From positions 1 to 36,130 of the forward strand of contig JAQYUZ010000072.1 of the NCBI GenBank assembly GCA_033819885.1: 36,130 nt of DNA, read 5' to 3'. Made by a program: the position numbers and the translations under genes. The notes beneath the pieces were generated by a model. That model made no database searches. It worked only from the letters and a program-made list of their open reading frames with translations, and was not told where the DNA came from. Positions 10,531-22,047 of this stretch are shown here, one piece after another; the first letter of the stretch is position 1, and every line of letters starts with the position of its first letter. Origin of the DNA: Microbotryomycetes sp. JL201 (taxonomy: Eukaryota > Basidiomycota > Microbotryomycetes).

Positions 10531-11166
10531 CTATCGCATCTTCTTCTTGAAGGCGCCTCCCGGTCTGCTCTCGTGCAAGGCTACGTAGTCTGTGCCGAGC
10601 TTGAACTTGTCTTTTGAAGAAGCGCCGACGCCACTGTGACCGCGTCTGCGTGCCGATGTCCCTCCGGCGCCACCGGCTGCAAATTTCGCTTTTCGTTTCT
10701 CTTCTTCTATCCTCATTTGCTCTTTAGCCTGCCTCATCTTGTCCTTGAACGCGAGCGCCTTGCGGCTCGTCGCTGGAAACGTCGTGTCAAACGTCGCCGA
10801 TGCGGCACCGGTGTCTTGCAAGTGGGCGCCATCGTCGACGTTATCGTTCATGACATCGTCTGCAGTGTCGATGTGTTGTGCGGCTGCCCTGTGCTTCTCC
10901 AGTTGCCTGCCGTTGCCTCTGTTCTTTGCACTCGTGTTGAATAGCGGGATTGGCAGCCTGTGTTCGGCCGCAACGGCGTCTTCGGGTGACTGTGACCTGA
11001 CTCTGGTTGCTGGCTTGCTCGTTGCGGGCGCCGTCACCTTGCGCGACACCTTTTCGGCCTTTGTCTGTGCGCCGAGCGAGACAAGACAAAAGTCGGCACA
11101 TGCTACACTACGCTCGTCATGTTTAGGACTGACCGGTCGTTTCATAAATTTGGCACTGCGCCCCAT
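10531..11166 (-). CDS. Conserved fungal basic protein, MGRSAKFMKRP type
   Basis: Exons (minus): 11166-11134 and 11064-10531; 188 aa. I do not know a function. The N-terminus MGRSAKFMKRP|TKAEK is one I associate with small uncharacterised fungal proteins, and the intron sits just after this block. The middle is low-complexity and Ala/Asp/Ser-rich. The C-terminal third has a charged helix (KALAFKDKMRQAKEQMRIEE, then a Lys/Arg run) and a basic tail ending RPGGAFKKKMR. No signal peptide or membrane segment is seen. The composition suggests a nuclear or RNA-associated protein, but that is inference. Intron donor is GTCAGT. It is divergent from the PPR-like gene and convergent with the mannosyltransferase gene. 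Confidence 0.72.
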   Translation of the reverse strand: MGRSAKFMKRPVSPKHDERSVACADFCLVSLGAQTKAEKVSRKVTAPATSKPATRVRSQSPEDAVAAEHRLPIPLFNTSAKNRGNGRQLEKHRAAAQHIDTADDVMNDNVDDGAHLQDTGAASATFDTTFPATSRKALAFKDKMRQAKEQMRIEEEKRKAKFAAGGAGGTSARRRGHSGVGASSKDKFKLGTDYVALHESRPGGAFKKKMR

Positions 11167-11369
11167 TGTTTTGATTAGAACGTGCCAACGCAGAGGACGG
11201 AAAGGTGCCAAAACTTGGCGGTCGACTTTCGTCACGATCGTCAAATGCGCCACGACTAGCAACCTCCGATTTCCATCCCGTGTGAGATTTGTCAAAACAA
11301 TAATAAACTTCAGCCCTGACCGAGTCCTCTTTAGCGCTCGGTCGTTGCAGTGTCGGCCAAAACAGTTCC

Positions 11370-14356
11370 ATGGCGAGCGGCAGCCGCCCTGTGCGCCTCT
11401 TGACGGCCACAGCGACCGTGTTCAGGGCATGCACATGTGCTTCAACGTCCACAAGCCCGCCGTGTATGCACGGGTCGCCTGTGGCCGCCTTGCACGCGCG
11501 CGAATCGTCTTCGTTCGCCGCCGCTACGCCAAACCTCGCCGATGCACGCGACCACGACAACAAATCTCGACGACCGCAACCTGCTGCCGAGCTCAAACCT
11601 CATGAGAGCCCAAAGACGGCACTCAAGCCGACCAGAAAAGCTACACTAGACTGGCACGGACAGTGGCGCGCTGCGGCCCGAGCTCAGACAGGTAAACGCC
11701 TCTGGCCAGGGTTTGCCCCTGAGACTGCCACATCAGCTTTACGGACAATAGGTCATCCGACCCGTGGTGACGGCGCTGAAGGTGCCGCAAGCCCTCAGCC
11801 TGAGCAAGAGCAGGCGCCTGCAATCGTTCGTGAGTCTGAGCTTTGCGCTGCAGCTGCCAGGAGACTATCCCGACGCTAAAGCCATCAACATCAGCGGATT
11901 CATCTGCACCAGACGTAGTAGCTCGACCCAAATCAACGGAAGGCGCGCTCGAGCGAGATCGTTTGTTAAATGGCCTCGATATGCGATTAGTCTTGTTGGG
12001 CATGCACAGCAACTATGGACCGTTGGACTCGCCCAGTCAAGATTCAAGTGAGCTTAAAGAGTTTTACAATCGTACACAACACCTCGATCATCTTGGCCGC
12101 CTTCGACTTGTGTGGCGTACGTTCAGAGCCTACTCGGACCTCGGCAGAAACGTCGATGATTTGGAAGCAGCTCTCACCTTTCTAAACTATTTGGCTTCAC
12201 CAACTTTGACGCTCGCCGTGCAAACGACAGAACAAACTGTAATCGACATGGATACTCGCCTACGCGCATCCTTGGAATGCCTGCAAGACTTGCTCGAGAC
12301 GGCGATCACAGAGTCAGATGTCGCAGTCGCGCCGACCTGGATAACAAAGACAGGGTCATCTGTTCCTCAACATGTTTCATTGCGGGTCATCTTGTTACGG
12401 ACGGTAGCGCCGCTCGCTCTGAAAATCAACAGTCTCGACCTCGCCGTCAAAGCAAGTACTTCTCTCTTGGCACTTCGCGCAGAGAACGCCATTTCAGTGT
12501 CCGACACGATCAACAATCCGGACGTTGAACTTGTCAAAAGCGTCCTTGCCGCCGTCACTTCAAGTGCACGTCTCGACTCTCTAACGACATACGACAAGCG
12601 ATCGAAATCGGCCGCAAAGACGGATAAACTGCTGGCGCTGAGCGTCAAGCTTCTGGATGCGCTCGCCGAAGTTGTGTCGCCTGCTTCAGCTTCGACAACA
12701 GGCTCGGTTACCCAGCCTGATATTGAGAGGGCGCTCCATGCACTAGCCGACGAGATAGGACAGCGCCATCGACCTGACATACTCGCTACGATGTGGACAA
12801 CGTGGGGCCTGGGTAGACAGTGGCAATTGGCAGCCAGGTGGCGAATCATGATTGCTCGTTGGACAAACGGATCGGCTTTCACTCGATCACGTTTGCCTCC
12901 TGCACCACAATATGTCTTCGACCAAATCGTACAAGCTACGACTGAAGATGTCAAATCGTCTAGATGTGACGACTGGACCAACGCAGACAAGGTTTCGTGG
13001 ATCGAAACACTTACGAGCGGCCCGCCGACGCCTAAAACCATGTCGGCATGCAAGCAGGCCTATTTGCACTGGATGTCCCGCTCCGGGTCGTCTTTTGCTC
13101 TGACGGCAGGCGTGAGTTTAAAAGTGGCGACCCTGGCCGTCAAACTTGGCCAAAACGAGTTTGCACACGACGTCGCTATCGCATTCGTCAGCAGACGAAC
13201 GGCGAACCAGTCGCCTTTCCTGACCCTTGGACGAGCTAAAAAGACGAGCCCTCAGGCGAACAGAAAAGTGTCAACGACCGTGATTCCACATGCCGATTTA
13301 ACGGCGTTGGCCGGGCTGTATTCTCTTTTGGGAGACCACGCTTCGGTCGACCACGTATTTCGGCATATGGCGTCGACCAAAATGCTGCCCGACGGTCGCG
13401 ACCTCGATATATTGCTCAGTTGGGCCGCCTCAGGTGTCCCTCTCTCGCCCGAAAAGCCTGCAGAGGATGACGCTGTGCAGGACCCATTGACGCAGCTTTT
13501 AAACTTTGCTCGACATCATGACGTTTGGCTATCCGTCAGCAATCTCAAAGGCGCAGTCAAAGCCGTTTTACGCCTGCCTGCGACGACCACGCTCGAGATT
13601 TCTACGAAAGTGGATCGGTTAAAGCGACTGTTTAACGAGTCGAGGGCTTGTCAGTTGTCATCGTTGGAGATGGACGAGCTGCGATTGGTCGTCAGATCGC
13701 ACCTCGCCGGCCATCGGCGCGAGTTGTCCATTTTACGTCGAGTTGAAATGGACCAAGTGACGGAATGGCGTCGATCGATCGACAAAGGGTCTAGCCTGGC
13801 TCGACCTGTCACAATCCTCCGTTCACCTTGGTCTGACATGGGAGATTTGGTCGATTTTATTCCCGAGGCCGTGTGCCTACCTCTGTCGGAGACTCGTCGA
13901 TCGAATAGAGAGGATTTGCTGGCCCAACCAAGCGATGTTGTCTCTCGTTCTCGAGTCATGTCCCTTTTGCTTGACTGCCGAAAGCATAAAGACGTCAGGC
14001 TTGCCGTTGAAACGTTCTTGTTCGTCGCCGATCCAACCTCACAGGCGACGAGAGCGAGCTTTTTTGACGATGGTATCGTCCGCGTCACTTTCAAGACAAT
14101 CCTATCTGGATGGAAGTCTTTGTCGTCGTCAGAGGACCCTCAGAGATTGTTGAAACAGGTCGGCCGGGCATTCGACGTGGTCGCGGAGGATGGTTCAAAT
14201 CTCAAGCGAGTCGATCGCAAAGAAACTATCGACCTGGTGTACCAAGTCGGCATCAAAGTGCTGGGCGACAAGTCGCGGATTGCAGATTTGTTGGCGAGTG
14301 GCGCATTTGAACCGAGTGCGAGGCAGCGCAGGATTGTCCAGGCATTTATTGCCTGA
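11370..14356 (+). CDS. Large mitochondrial helical-repeat (PPR-like) protein
   Basis: Exons 11370-11691, 11752-11829, 11895-14356; 953 aa. The first exon encodes an Arg/Ser/Ala-rich leader (MASGSRPVRLLTATATVF...) typical of a mitochondrial presequence. The long third exon is mostly alpha-helical in pattern. At least one segment reads as a pentatricopeptide-type repeat: DLTALAGLYSLLGDHASVDH then VFRHMASTKMLPDG, with the usual two-helix spacing; other helical pairs are more diverged. PPR proteins bind organellar RNA in processing or translation, which would be the best guess here. I cannot name an orthologue. Intron 2 (11830-11894) has donor GTGAGT, a GCTAAAG branch-like site and acceptor CATCAG; this choice restores the frame into exon 3. 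The stop is 114 bp before the next gene. Confidence 0.7.
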
Positions 14357-14470
14357 GTGAGAGCCGAGGTGGCTCGTGGACAACCACATGTTGTTGTATA
14401 CAATGGCATTCCGTCATGAGCATGACATTCTGTGAAAATGGGTGGATGATGGGCTGCAGTCGTTGACCTC

Positions 14471-17400
14471 ATGAATGACGCGCCACCGGCTTGGCTGGCC
14501 AGCTCTCAGCAGCTGCGGCTGTTGAACCCATCCGACTTGGCCGTTACTGGCGAGCATGACACGTCCACGGCTGCAGCTGTGCCTGGTTCGACGATCACGA
14601 GCGCGCTCGTCGTCGTCGTCATTTTCACACTCGTCGTCGCTACCACAGCCATCTACTACGCTTGTAGACGCGTCTCTCACGCCAAACAACATGGTCGGCG
14701 CCGACAGTCGCTCTCGGCGGCAGACAGAGAGGCGCAGCGGACGAGGATGGCGCTCGAGCTCGTCAAGGTCGTCATTGCCGCCGTTCTACTGGCCGGGACG
14801 CTCGCCAAAGTCGTCATTGAGCAGCCAAACTCACACTGGAGCTTGCTGCTTCTAGATGTGACGGTCGTCGTCATTGCAGTGAGTTTGGCACTGGCCTTTC
14901 CGGCTCGAGCTCGGGCCTCTCTCTCCCCATCTTGTCTCTTTCTCAGGCTGACGATGACTACGGACACAGGTGTACCTTGCTTTAACAAGCTTCATCTCGC
15001 TTGTCTATCCGAATATTGCGAGAACGATACGAGCTCATCAGTGGACGCTGTTTCTCACTTTGCTCATCGCACTCGCCATAAACAACGTAAGTGCTTCTTG
15101 TCTTCTCGGTCTGACGGAGCTTCATCGTTGACTCGATGTGCATCACAGGTGACACCGTTCGTATTCCGTCAAAGGCCGCCAACCGACATCGTGACAGATT
15201 TGGGCTTTGCACAGACGGCCCTCGCAACCGTACTCGTCCTAGTGCTGCTCCTGACGCCACCACACTGGCAACCCTTGATCAGGAAATGTCCGCCCAATCC
15301 GGCTCAAATCGCTTCTCCGTTGTCAAATTTGTTGTTCGCCTTTTTGGAAACGAGAATGTGGAAATGGTATCGCCAGACGACCAAAGCAGAGCGAGACAAG
15401 GAGTTTACCTCATTCGTGCCAAACTTGCCAGACTACTTGCATTCAAGCTGGATCTTGAGTCGGTTTAGGTGGCGAGGTGACGAGCGCCATTCGACACAGA
15501 CAGAAAACGAAGGCCAGGACAATGACGAGGAATCCGAAAACGGCAATCCGACAAAAGATGATGAGCAATACAAGCAACAATATCCGCCGTCTGGCTCGGT
15601 ATACAAGTTCATGTGGGCGTTTAGACTCGAATTCGTCAAGATTTTCGCTTTTGCGACGGTCTGGGTGCTTGCAATCTTCGTCTCGCCCTTGTCGATGAAC
15701 TTGGTACGTGTGCTTCGCTCCGTTCTTGTCGCTCGCAATGGTCGAATCTCACGAACAATCTCATACAGCTTCTGAGATACGTTCAGGACAACGCCGACAC
15801 TCTCGTGTCTCCATACGTATTTGTATTTGGCATTTTTCTGGCGCCAATCGTCTCGTCCGTTGCTTTTCAGTGCGCAACCTACAGAATCTCACAGATTGGA
15901 TTGAGATTGCGATGTATATTGGGTCACGCTGTGTACGCCAAATTGCTGAGGGTCAAAGCTGGTGGCGGAGGCTCAAAGAATGACGATGAAGAAGCTGTGG
16001 GCTCTGGGGGCAACGAGGCGATCGGCAAGGTCAACAGTCAGTCGTCACGTCGTCTTGTACACTACTTTCGGCAATCTCAGGCTGACGCTCGCAAGCAGAC
16101 CTTGTTGGAACGGACATTGATGTTATCACGTCTTCATTGGCAAGTGCAATCGTCCCCTGCCCTCGATGCATTGCTGACCTCTGTGCCTTTCTCACAAAGA
16201 CGACGGCACTTCAACTTTTCGGCGTTTTGCCAAAACTTGTCGTCTCTCTCATCTTTTTGTACTTTTTGCTCGGCTGGAGCGCGTTTGTTGCGCTTGGCGC
16301 CATCATCGCATTTGCGCCCGTATCGACCATGGTCAGCAAGAAGTACGGCAACGTGCAAGAGGAAATTATGAAAGCGACAGACAAACGGATTACGATCGTC
16401 GGCGAGCTCGTATCCTCGATCAGGGTGCTCAAGATGCTCAACTGGCAAGACTCGTCCCGCAAAAAGATCTACGATGCGAGGGAAACAGAGTTGGCTCGGA
16501 TCACAAAACGAGCTAAAGTTTACGCCGGATTGATGTTCTTGTCGACTGGGATCCCGGCCGTTGTGACGTTGTCGACTTTTGCGACTTATGTCTTTTTTCG
16601 CAAACAGTCTCTGACGGCCTCGACGGCGTTCACGTCAATGTCATTGTTTGGCTTGTTGAGGGAGGCCGTCAGTAAGTTGACTTTGCTCGGTCACGTCGGT
16701 GGAACAGATGTTGATCGCTCTTGCAGTCTCGTCGACATATCTTCTCTCGGCTTTCATGCGCGCGCGCGTTTCTCTCGGCCGAATCACGAGGTTCATTGCA
16801 GACACAGAGGAGCTGGACGACCGTCCACGAATGATAAAGGGAGACACGATCGAAATCAAAGCCGGCAAGTTCAACTTTTCGCGGTTCGGTAAAGGCGGCT
16901 TTACACTCGAAATCGACAATTTGCGTCTGCCCATGGGCAAGACGACCATTGTAGCAGGTGACGTTGGCAGTGGCAAGAGTGCCTTGCTGAACGCTTTGCT
17001 TGGTGAGATGCACACCGCGTCTGGTACGCTTCAGTATCCGGCGCGCATGTCGACATCGTTCGCCGCCCAATCGCCTTGGTTGCAAGACGACTCTGTCAAG
17101 GCGAACATCTTGTTTGGCAATGAGTACGATGAAGACAGGTACTACGAGACGTTGTTTGCTTGCGCTCTAGAGAGCGATATTGAAGGTTTTCCGGATGGTG
17201 ACGAAACGCGAGTTGGTGAGAAAGGGCTGTCCATGTCAGGAGGTCAGAAGCAAAGAATCGCGTTGGCCCGCGCGGTCTATGCCAAGACAGATATTGTATT
17301 GCTTGACGACGTGTTGAGCGCTGTCGACAGGTGAGCTTGCACGACAACATGTACGCCAGGGTTTCGGACTGAAAAGATGATGTTTGGCAGCAATACTGCA

Positions 17401-20002
17401 GCACATCTCGTTGACAACTGTTTGAACGGACAACTTTTGAAAGGACGAACTGTGGTGCTTGTCACGCACTTTGTCAAAATGTGCACTCGCAGAGTCCAGG
17501 ATTGCGAACTCGTCGTTCACATGCACGAGGGTCGCATCCAAAAGCAAGGACCACCTGAAAGGGGACTGCAGCCAGATGGAGGGAGTACGGCAATGGGTCG
17601 AACGAGCTCTCAGTCATCCTTGCGTTCAAACAAAAAAGAGCAGGCAAGCGGTACGGATGATGGCGCAGGTAAAAACAAACATGAGCAGTCGTACGATGAA
17701 GGCAACGAAGGAGAAAACGACATTTCGTTCAAAGTGTACAAGAGGTACTTTGCGGCATTTGGGCAGTCTCTGAGAACCAGAATCGTTTTTTGGATCGTCT
17801 ACGCGATTATCAACATTGTCGCGCATGTTTTGATGCTATCCCAGGCAAGCTGTTTATTCATGATATTCGTGCGTGGTCGTAGGCTGACCTGGGGGTTTGC
17901 TTAGGGATGGTTCGTCGGCAAATGGGTCAACGCCGGCGACCGCGACAAGCGACCAGGATTTTATTTTTCAATCTACACGGCTATCCAGATATCTGGTGCC
18001 GTATCTCTCACAGCGATGTACTTGATGCTCATTTGGGGTGCCATTAATGCGTCCCGAGCGATCCATGAGCGTTTGACGAGGTCTGTATTCGGAGCGCCGT
18101 TCAGGTTCTTTGATGTGACGCCCCAAGGCGCAATCGTGAACCGGTTCTCCAAGGATTGCGAGATTCTGGATACGGAGCAGGTCGAGAATCTGCAGCCCGT
18201 CTTGGATTACAGCGTTCAGGTATTGTTTGTCGCCAGTACGTGACTGGCATGGCTTTGATGACGAAAGCTCAGGAAATTGACTCTGACTCTTCGGGCATCG
18301 TCGTGCAGTTATTATAACCGTTATTCTTCCGATTTTCTTATTGCCGGCGGCAGTCATCTGTCTCGTGTTCTTTTTCATTGGCAAGGTCTATGTCAGGTCT
18401 GTCAAGCCCCGGAGAGTCCTGGCGCTCGAGATTCTCTGACCACTCTGATCTCACAGGAATGCTCTCGCTGCACGGAAGCAAGTAGCTGCGGCACGCTCAC
18501 CTCTGTTCTCAACTTTGGGCGATACGACGAGCGGTGTTGTGACTATTCGCGCATTTGAGCGGACGCGGACATTTGCGCGAGCTTACCTGGCTCATACGGA
18601 TCGATACAACCAAATGCAATTGTACGAAGACGGTCTCGATCGTTGGCTTGAGGAACGCAGCGACATGGTCGGCGCAACCGTGTCTTTTATCGTCGGCTTG
18701 TTATCGCTCAAAGGTGGCTTGAGTTCTGGCACGACGGGCTTTCTCGTCTCTACAGGGCTCGAATTCACTTCGAGGATTTTGTTTGTCGTGAGGGCGATCA
18801 ACAAGAACGAGCTGTCGATGAACTCTGTCCAGAGAATCTTGTCAATGAGTGATATCGAGCAAGAGAGTCCGCCGTCGGATGAGCATGAACCGCCTGCAAA
18901 CTGGCCGCAAGGGGAGATTGAAGTCAGTCAGCAAGAAGGGCACGCGTAGAAAGGAGATCTTGCTGACTCGGGTTTTCAATTTCAGTTCAAAGAGTATTCG
19001 GCCAAGTACGCAGAGGATGGACCCGAAGTGCTGCACGGTTTGACGTTCAAGATCAAAAAGGGAGAAAAAATTGGCATTGTTGGACCTTCGGGATGTGGTC
19101 AGTATACAATTGCGCCCAAGGAAGCACTGATTGACCCTTGAACACATACTCGTGTATGTATGAGCACAGGCAAAAGCTCACTCAGTTTGGCGATACTGCG
19201 ATTCATAATACCATCTGGCGGTTCAATCTCTATCGACGGCAGAAGAGTGGATGAGACAAACCTTGAATCTCTTCGTAGCCGCGTCACGTTGATCCCGCAA
19301 GATCCTATCCTTTTCACGGGCACGTTGCGAAGCAACCTCGACCCGGACAACGAGTATGACGACCATGAGTTGTGGCAAGCAATTCAGCGGAGTGGATTCG
19401 CGAAACAAGGCGAGCAAGGCAGTCGCGATTCAAACGGCTTATCGTTGGATTCAGCCGTACACAGTTCTGGCTCAAACTTTTCCCAAGGTCAGCGACAGTT
19501 GTTGTCGCTGGCGCGTGCGCTAGTGCGTTCGAGCCGGATCCTCATTCTCGACGAAGCCAGTGAGGTTGAATTTATGTGATTTTGTGCTTTTTCAGAGCTG
19601 ACTCGTTGACTTGGTAGCCGCCTCGCTCGACAACGAGTCTGACCGGCTTATGCAAAAAGTGATTCGTGAAGAGTTTACAGACTGTACGAATTTGACGATC
19701 GCGCACAGGCTAGGCAAGTTGATGATGATGTCCTCGTTTGAGAGCATTTTCGTTGCTGAACTTGTCTTTACCTCGTTTGCCTCACGACCACTCGTCCGAA
19801 TGCAGAGACGGTTATTGACTATTCGAGGATCCTTGTGCTCGACGGTGGCAAGGTCGTCGAGTTTGATGCGCCGAGTGCGCTGCTTGACCGCCCCGACTCT
19901 AGATTCCGGGCGTTGTGCGAGGCGAGTGGCGACTTGGACGAGCTAAAGCGGCGAGCGAACGAGAGCAGGAAAAAGGGAGCAAGCGGGGCGAATTCGCGAT
20001 GA
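14471..20002 (+). CDS. ABCC/MRP-type ABC transporter (Ybt1-like), 15 exons
   Basis: Exons: 14471-14878, 14970-15086, 15149-15703, 15769-16036, 16099-16151, 16200-16667, 16708-17330, 17391-17844, 17905-18235, 18309-18396, 18457-18922, 18986-19097, 19170-19559, 19618-19713, 19806-20002; 1541 aa, a normal length. Full-length exporters of this class move organic anions and glutathione conjugates, often into the vacuole. An N-terminal membrane region precedes two TMD-NBD halves. NBD1: Walker A GDVGSGKSALL (about 708), signature MSGGQKQRIALARA (about 797), Walker B IVLLDDVLSAVD with Asp in place of the catalytic Glu, as is normal for ABCC NBD1. NBD2: GPSGC|GKSS split by an intron (about 1310), FSQGQRQLLSLARAL, ILILDEA|TASLD. 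The NBD2 signature and IAHRL/TVIDYSRILVLD resemble yeast Ybt1. Introns 8 (17845-17904) and 14 (19714-19805) use GC donors; four others use GTCAGT. Confidence 0.92.
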
Positions 20003-20146
20003 TGGGGAAATCTATCGTTGCAGTTGTATTGTACAAGAGGCATTGATGACGAGCACAGGACGTGTCATCATGGCAAGAGGCCGAAGGAGCGGCCCGAGCC
20101 GATGACCCAAAGTTGAAAGCCGCGGACGTGTCTTTCTCACCACACC

Positions 20147-21545
20147 ATGTTTGCTCAAGTCGCCGCTCGCCAGACGCTCGGCCGTCGCGCGTTTTCGACA
20201 TCGCGTAGCAACAATGTCGCCGTCGCCGTGCTCGGCGCTGCTGGTCAGTCTCGGATTTTCCGCCGCGCGTCTTTCGCCGCGATCGCCGCCCGCGCGCCCG
20301 CACCCGCGCTCTCACGCTCACGTCCACTCGCTCGCTTGCTGACAATGATCCACTTGTCTCTCTGCGCGTGACTTGCAGGCGGTATTGGCCAGCCCTTGTC
20401 GCTGTTGCTCAAGCAGAACCCGCTCGTCACAAAGCTGTCGCTGTTTGACATCAGGGGCGCACCCGGCGTCGCCGCAGACGTCTCGCACGTCAACACGCCT
20501 GCCAAGGTGCGTAATTGCGTGCATGACGACATGGATCGTGAGCGATCGCTGACGTTAACGTCGCCCTCTCACACTTGCGCAGACGGTCGGCTATGCTCCC
20601 GAGAACGACGGCCTCAAGAAGGCTCTCGAGGGCGCAGAGATCATTTTGATCCCGGCTGGTGTTCCGCGCAAGGTCAGTCGTCCGGCCCACCGCGCCACGT
20701 CTCCCCGCGGTCCTCACATCCTCTTCCCGCGCTAGCCCGGCATGACCCGTGACGACTTGTTCAACACGAACGCGTCCATCGTCCGCGACTTGGCTGCCGC
20801 TGCCGCCGAAGTCTGCCCCAAGGCGCGCATCGGCATCATCGCCAACCCGGTCAACTCGACCGTGCCCATCACGGCAGAGACGTTCAAGCTCAAGGGCGTG
20901 TACGATCCCAAGCGCCTCTTTGGTGTCACCACGCTTGACTTGACTCGCGCCTCGACTTTCCTCGCTGGCATCGCCGGCAAGCATCCCCGCGACGTCAACG
21001 TGCCCGTCGTCGGTGGCCACTCTGGCCCGACCATCGTTCCCCTCTTGTCACAGGTCCCAGAAGGCAAAAAGGTCATTGAGCAAGGTGGCGAACAACTCGC
21101 TGCGCTCGTCAAGCGCATCCAATTTGGCGGTGACGAGGTTGTCAAGGCAAAGGACGGCGCAGGATCAGCCACGCTCTCGATGGCTTACGGTCAGTCTGCT
21201 CTTGTCTTCCGAACTTCTCCCGTACCTGCAAACCCTGCTGACACTTGTTCACCCTTGCTGAAACACATAGCCGGTGCCGAGTGGGCTGACGCCTTGTTGC
21301 GCGCCATGAACGGCGAAAAGAATGTCACTTTGTGCACTTATGTCGAATCTCCCCTGTACGCCGACCAAGGCGTCACTTACTTTTCGTCGCCCGTCACCTT
21401 GACGTCCGAAGGTACCGTCGGCGAGATCCACCCTGTCGGTCAACTGGACGCGACAGAGCAAAAGCTGTTGGAAGCTTGCTTGCCAGACTTGAAGAAGAAC
21501 ATTGCCGCTGGCGAAAAATTTGTTGCTGGCAACCCTCCCAAGTAA
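20147..21545 (+). CDS. MDH1: Malate dehydrogenase, mitochondrial
   Basis: Exons 20147-20243, 20379-20506, 20583-20672, 20736-21189, 21271-21545; 347 aa. It interconverts malate and oxaloacetate with NAD in the citric acid cycle. The presequence [20 protein letters not shown] is classic mitochondrial. The NAD site [20 protein letters not shown] is rebuilt over intron 1. [20 protein letters not shown] follows, then [20 protein letters not shown] with substrate arginines, [10 protein letters not shown], and the catalytic-region [11 protein letters not shown] and [18 protein letters not shown] containing the active-site His. C-terminal YFSSPVTL and FVAGNPPK are as in other fungal mMDHs. Three of the four introns use GTCAGT donors. 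The lack of a PTS1 end and the presence of a presequence argue for the mitochondrial isozyme. Confidence 0.96.
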
Positions 21546-21835
21546 ATCTGGCGATTTCCGGTCATGACGTTCGAATGAGAGCGCACTAGAGTGAATTCGC
21601 CAACTGTTTTTTGCACGTAGAAGTTTTTGATGCAAATCGAAGAACAGCAAACGCAAAAAGAAATCCACAGTTACGCTGTTTCGAACATGTCAGGTGGACT
21701 GCTTGGGTCGTCGCTCGGAGAGAGCAAGGTTCATGTGATGTCTGTGTGTACGTACGTCCCGAGACGAAATATGAACTTTATCGAGTCAAACGACGGATCG
21801 TCTCAACTAGAAAAACACTCTGTGTGTGTAAATGA

Positions 21836-21924
<89 letters not shown>

Positions 21925-22047
21925 TGTGTGTGTGTGTGTGTATGTGTGTACTTTATTGCAAGTGCGAGACAAGAAAGAAAAAAGACATAAAGAGAAGAAC
22001 GAGATGTATAAATACTTGTAACAACGCTCTAGCCTTAATGTTTTTTT
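21546..22047. other. Convergent 3' intergenic region
   Basis: This stretch lies between the convergent MDH1 and isocitrate dehydrogenase genes and is mostly 3' untranslated sequence around a TG microsatellite. Open frames through the repeat are composition artefacts. No other gene is seen. Confidence 0.6.
21841..21949. repeat. TG/CA microsatellite
   Basis: There is an uninterrupted run of about 38 TG units (21841-21917). After single TA interruptions it continues as TG units to about 21949. Shorter TG tracts flank it from about 21820. Alternating purine-pyrimidine DNA of this length can adopt Z-form and is usually length-polymorphic. Confidence 0.97.

Noticed and set aside
12367-13053. 228-codon minus-strand frame opposite the PPR-like gene
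   Set aside because: It mirrors the codon bias of the plus-strand exon and has no recognisable motif or own splice structure.
17857-17904. GT donor for ABC intron 8 at GTGCGT (17865)
   Set aside because: It would leave a 40-nt intron and add residues foreign to the family; the GC donor at 17845 gives a 60-nt intron and the expected LSQGWFVGKW join.
10531-20002. Secondary-metabolite or capsule gene cluster around the GT69 and ABC transporter genes
   Set aside because: Neighbouring genes are a PPR-like protein, a small basic protein and MDH1, which do not form a pathway; no synthase or cluster regulator is present.
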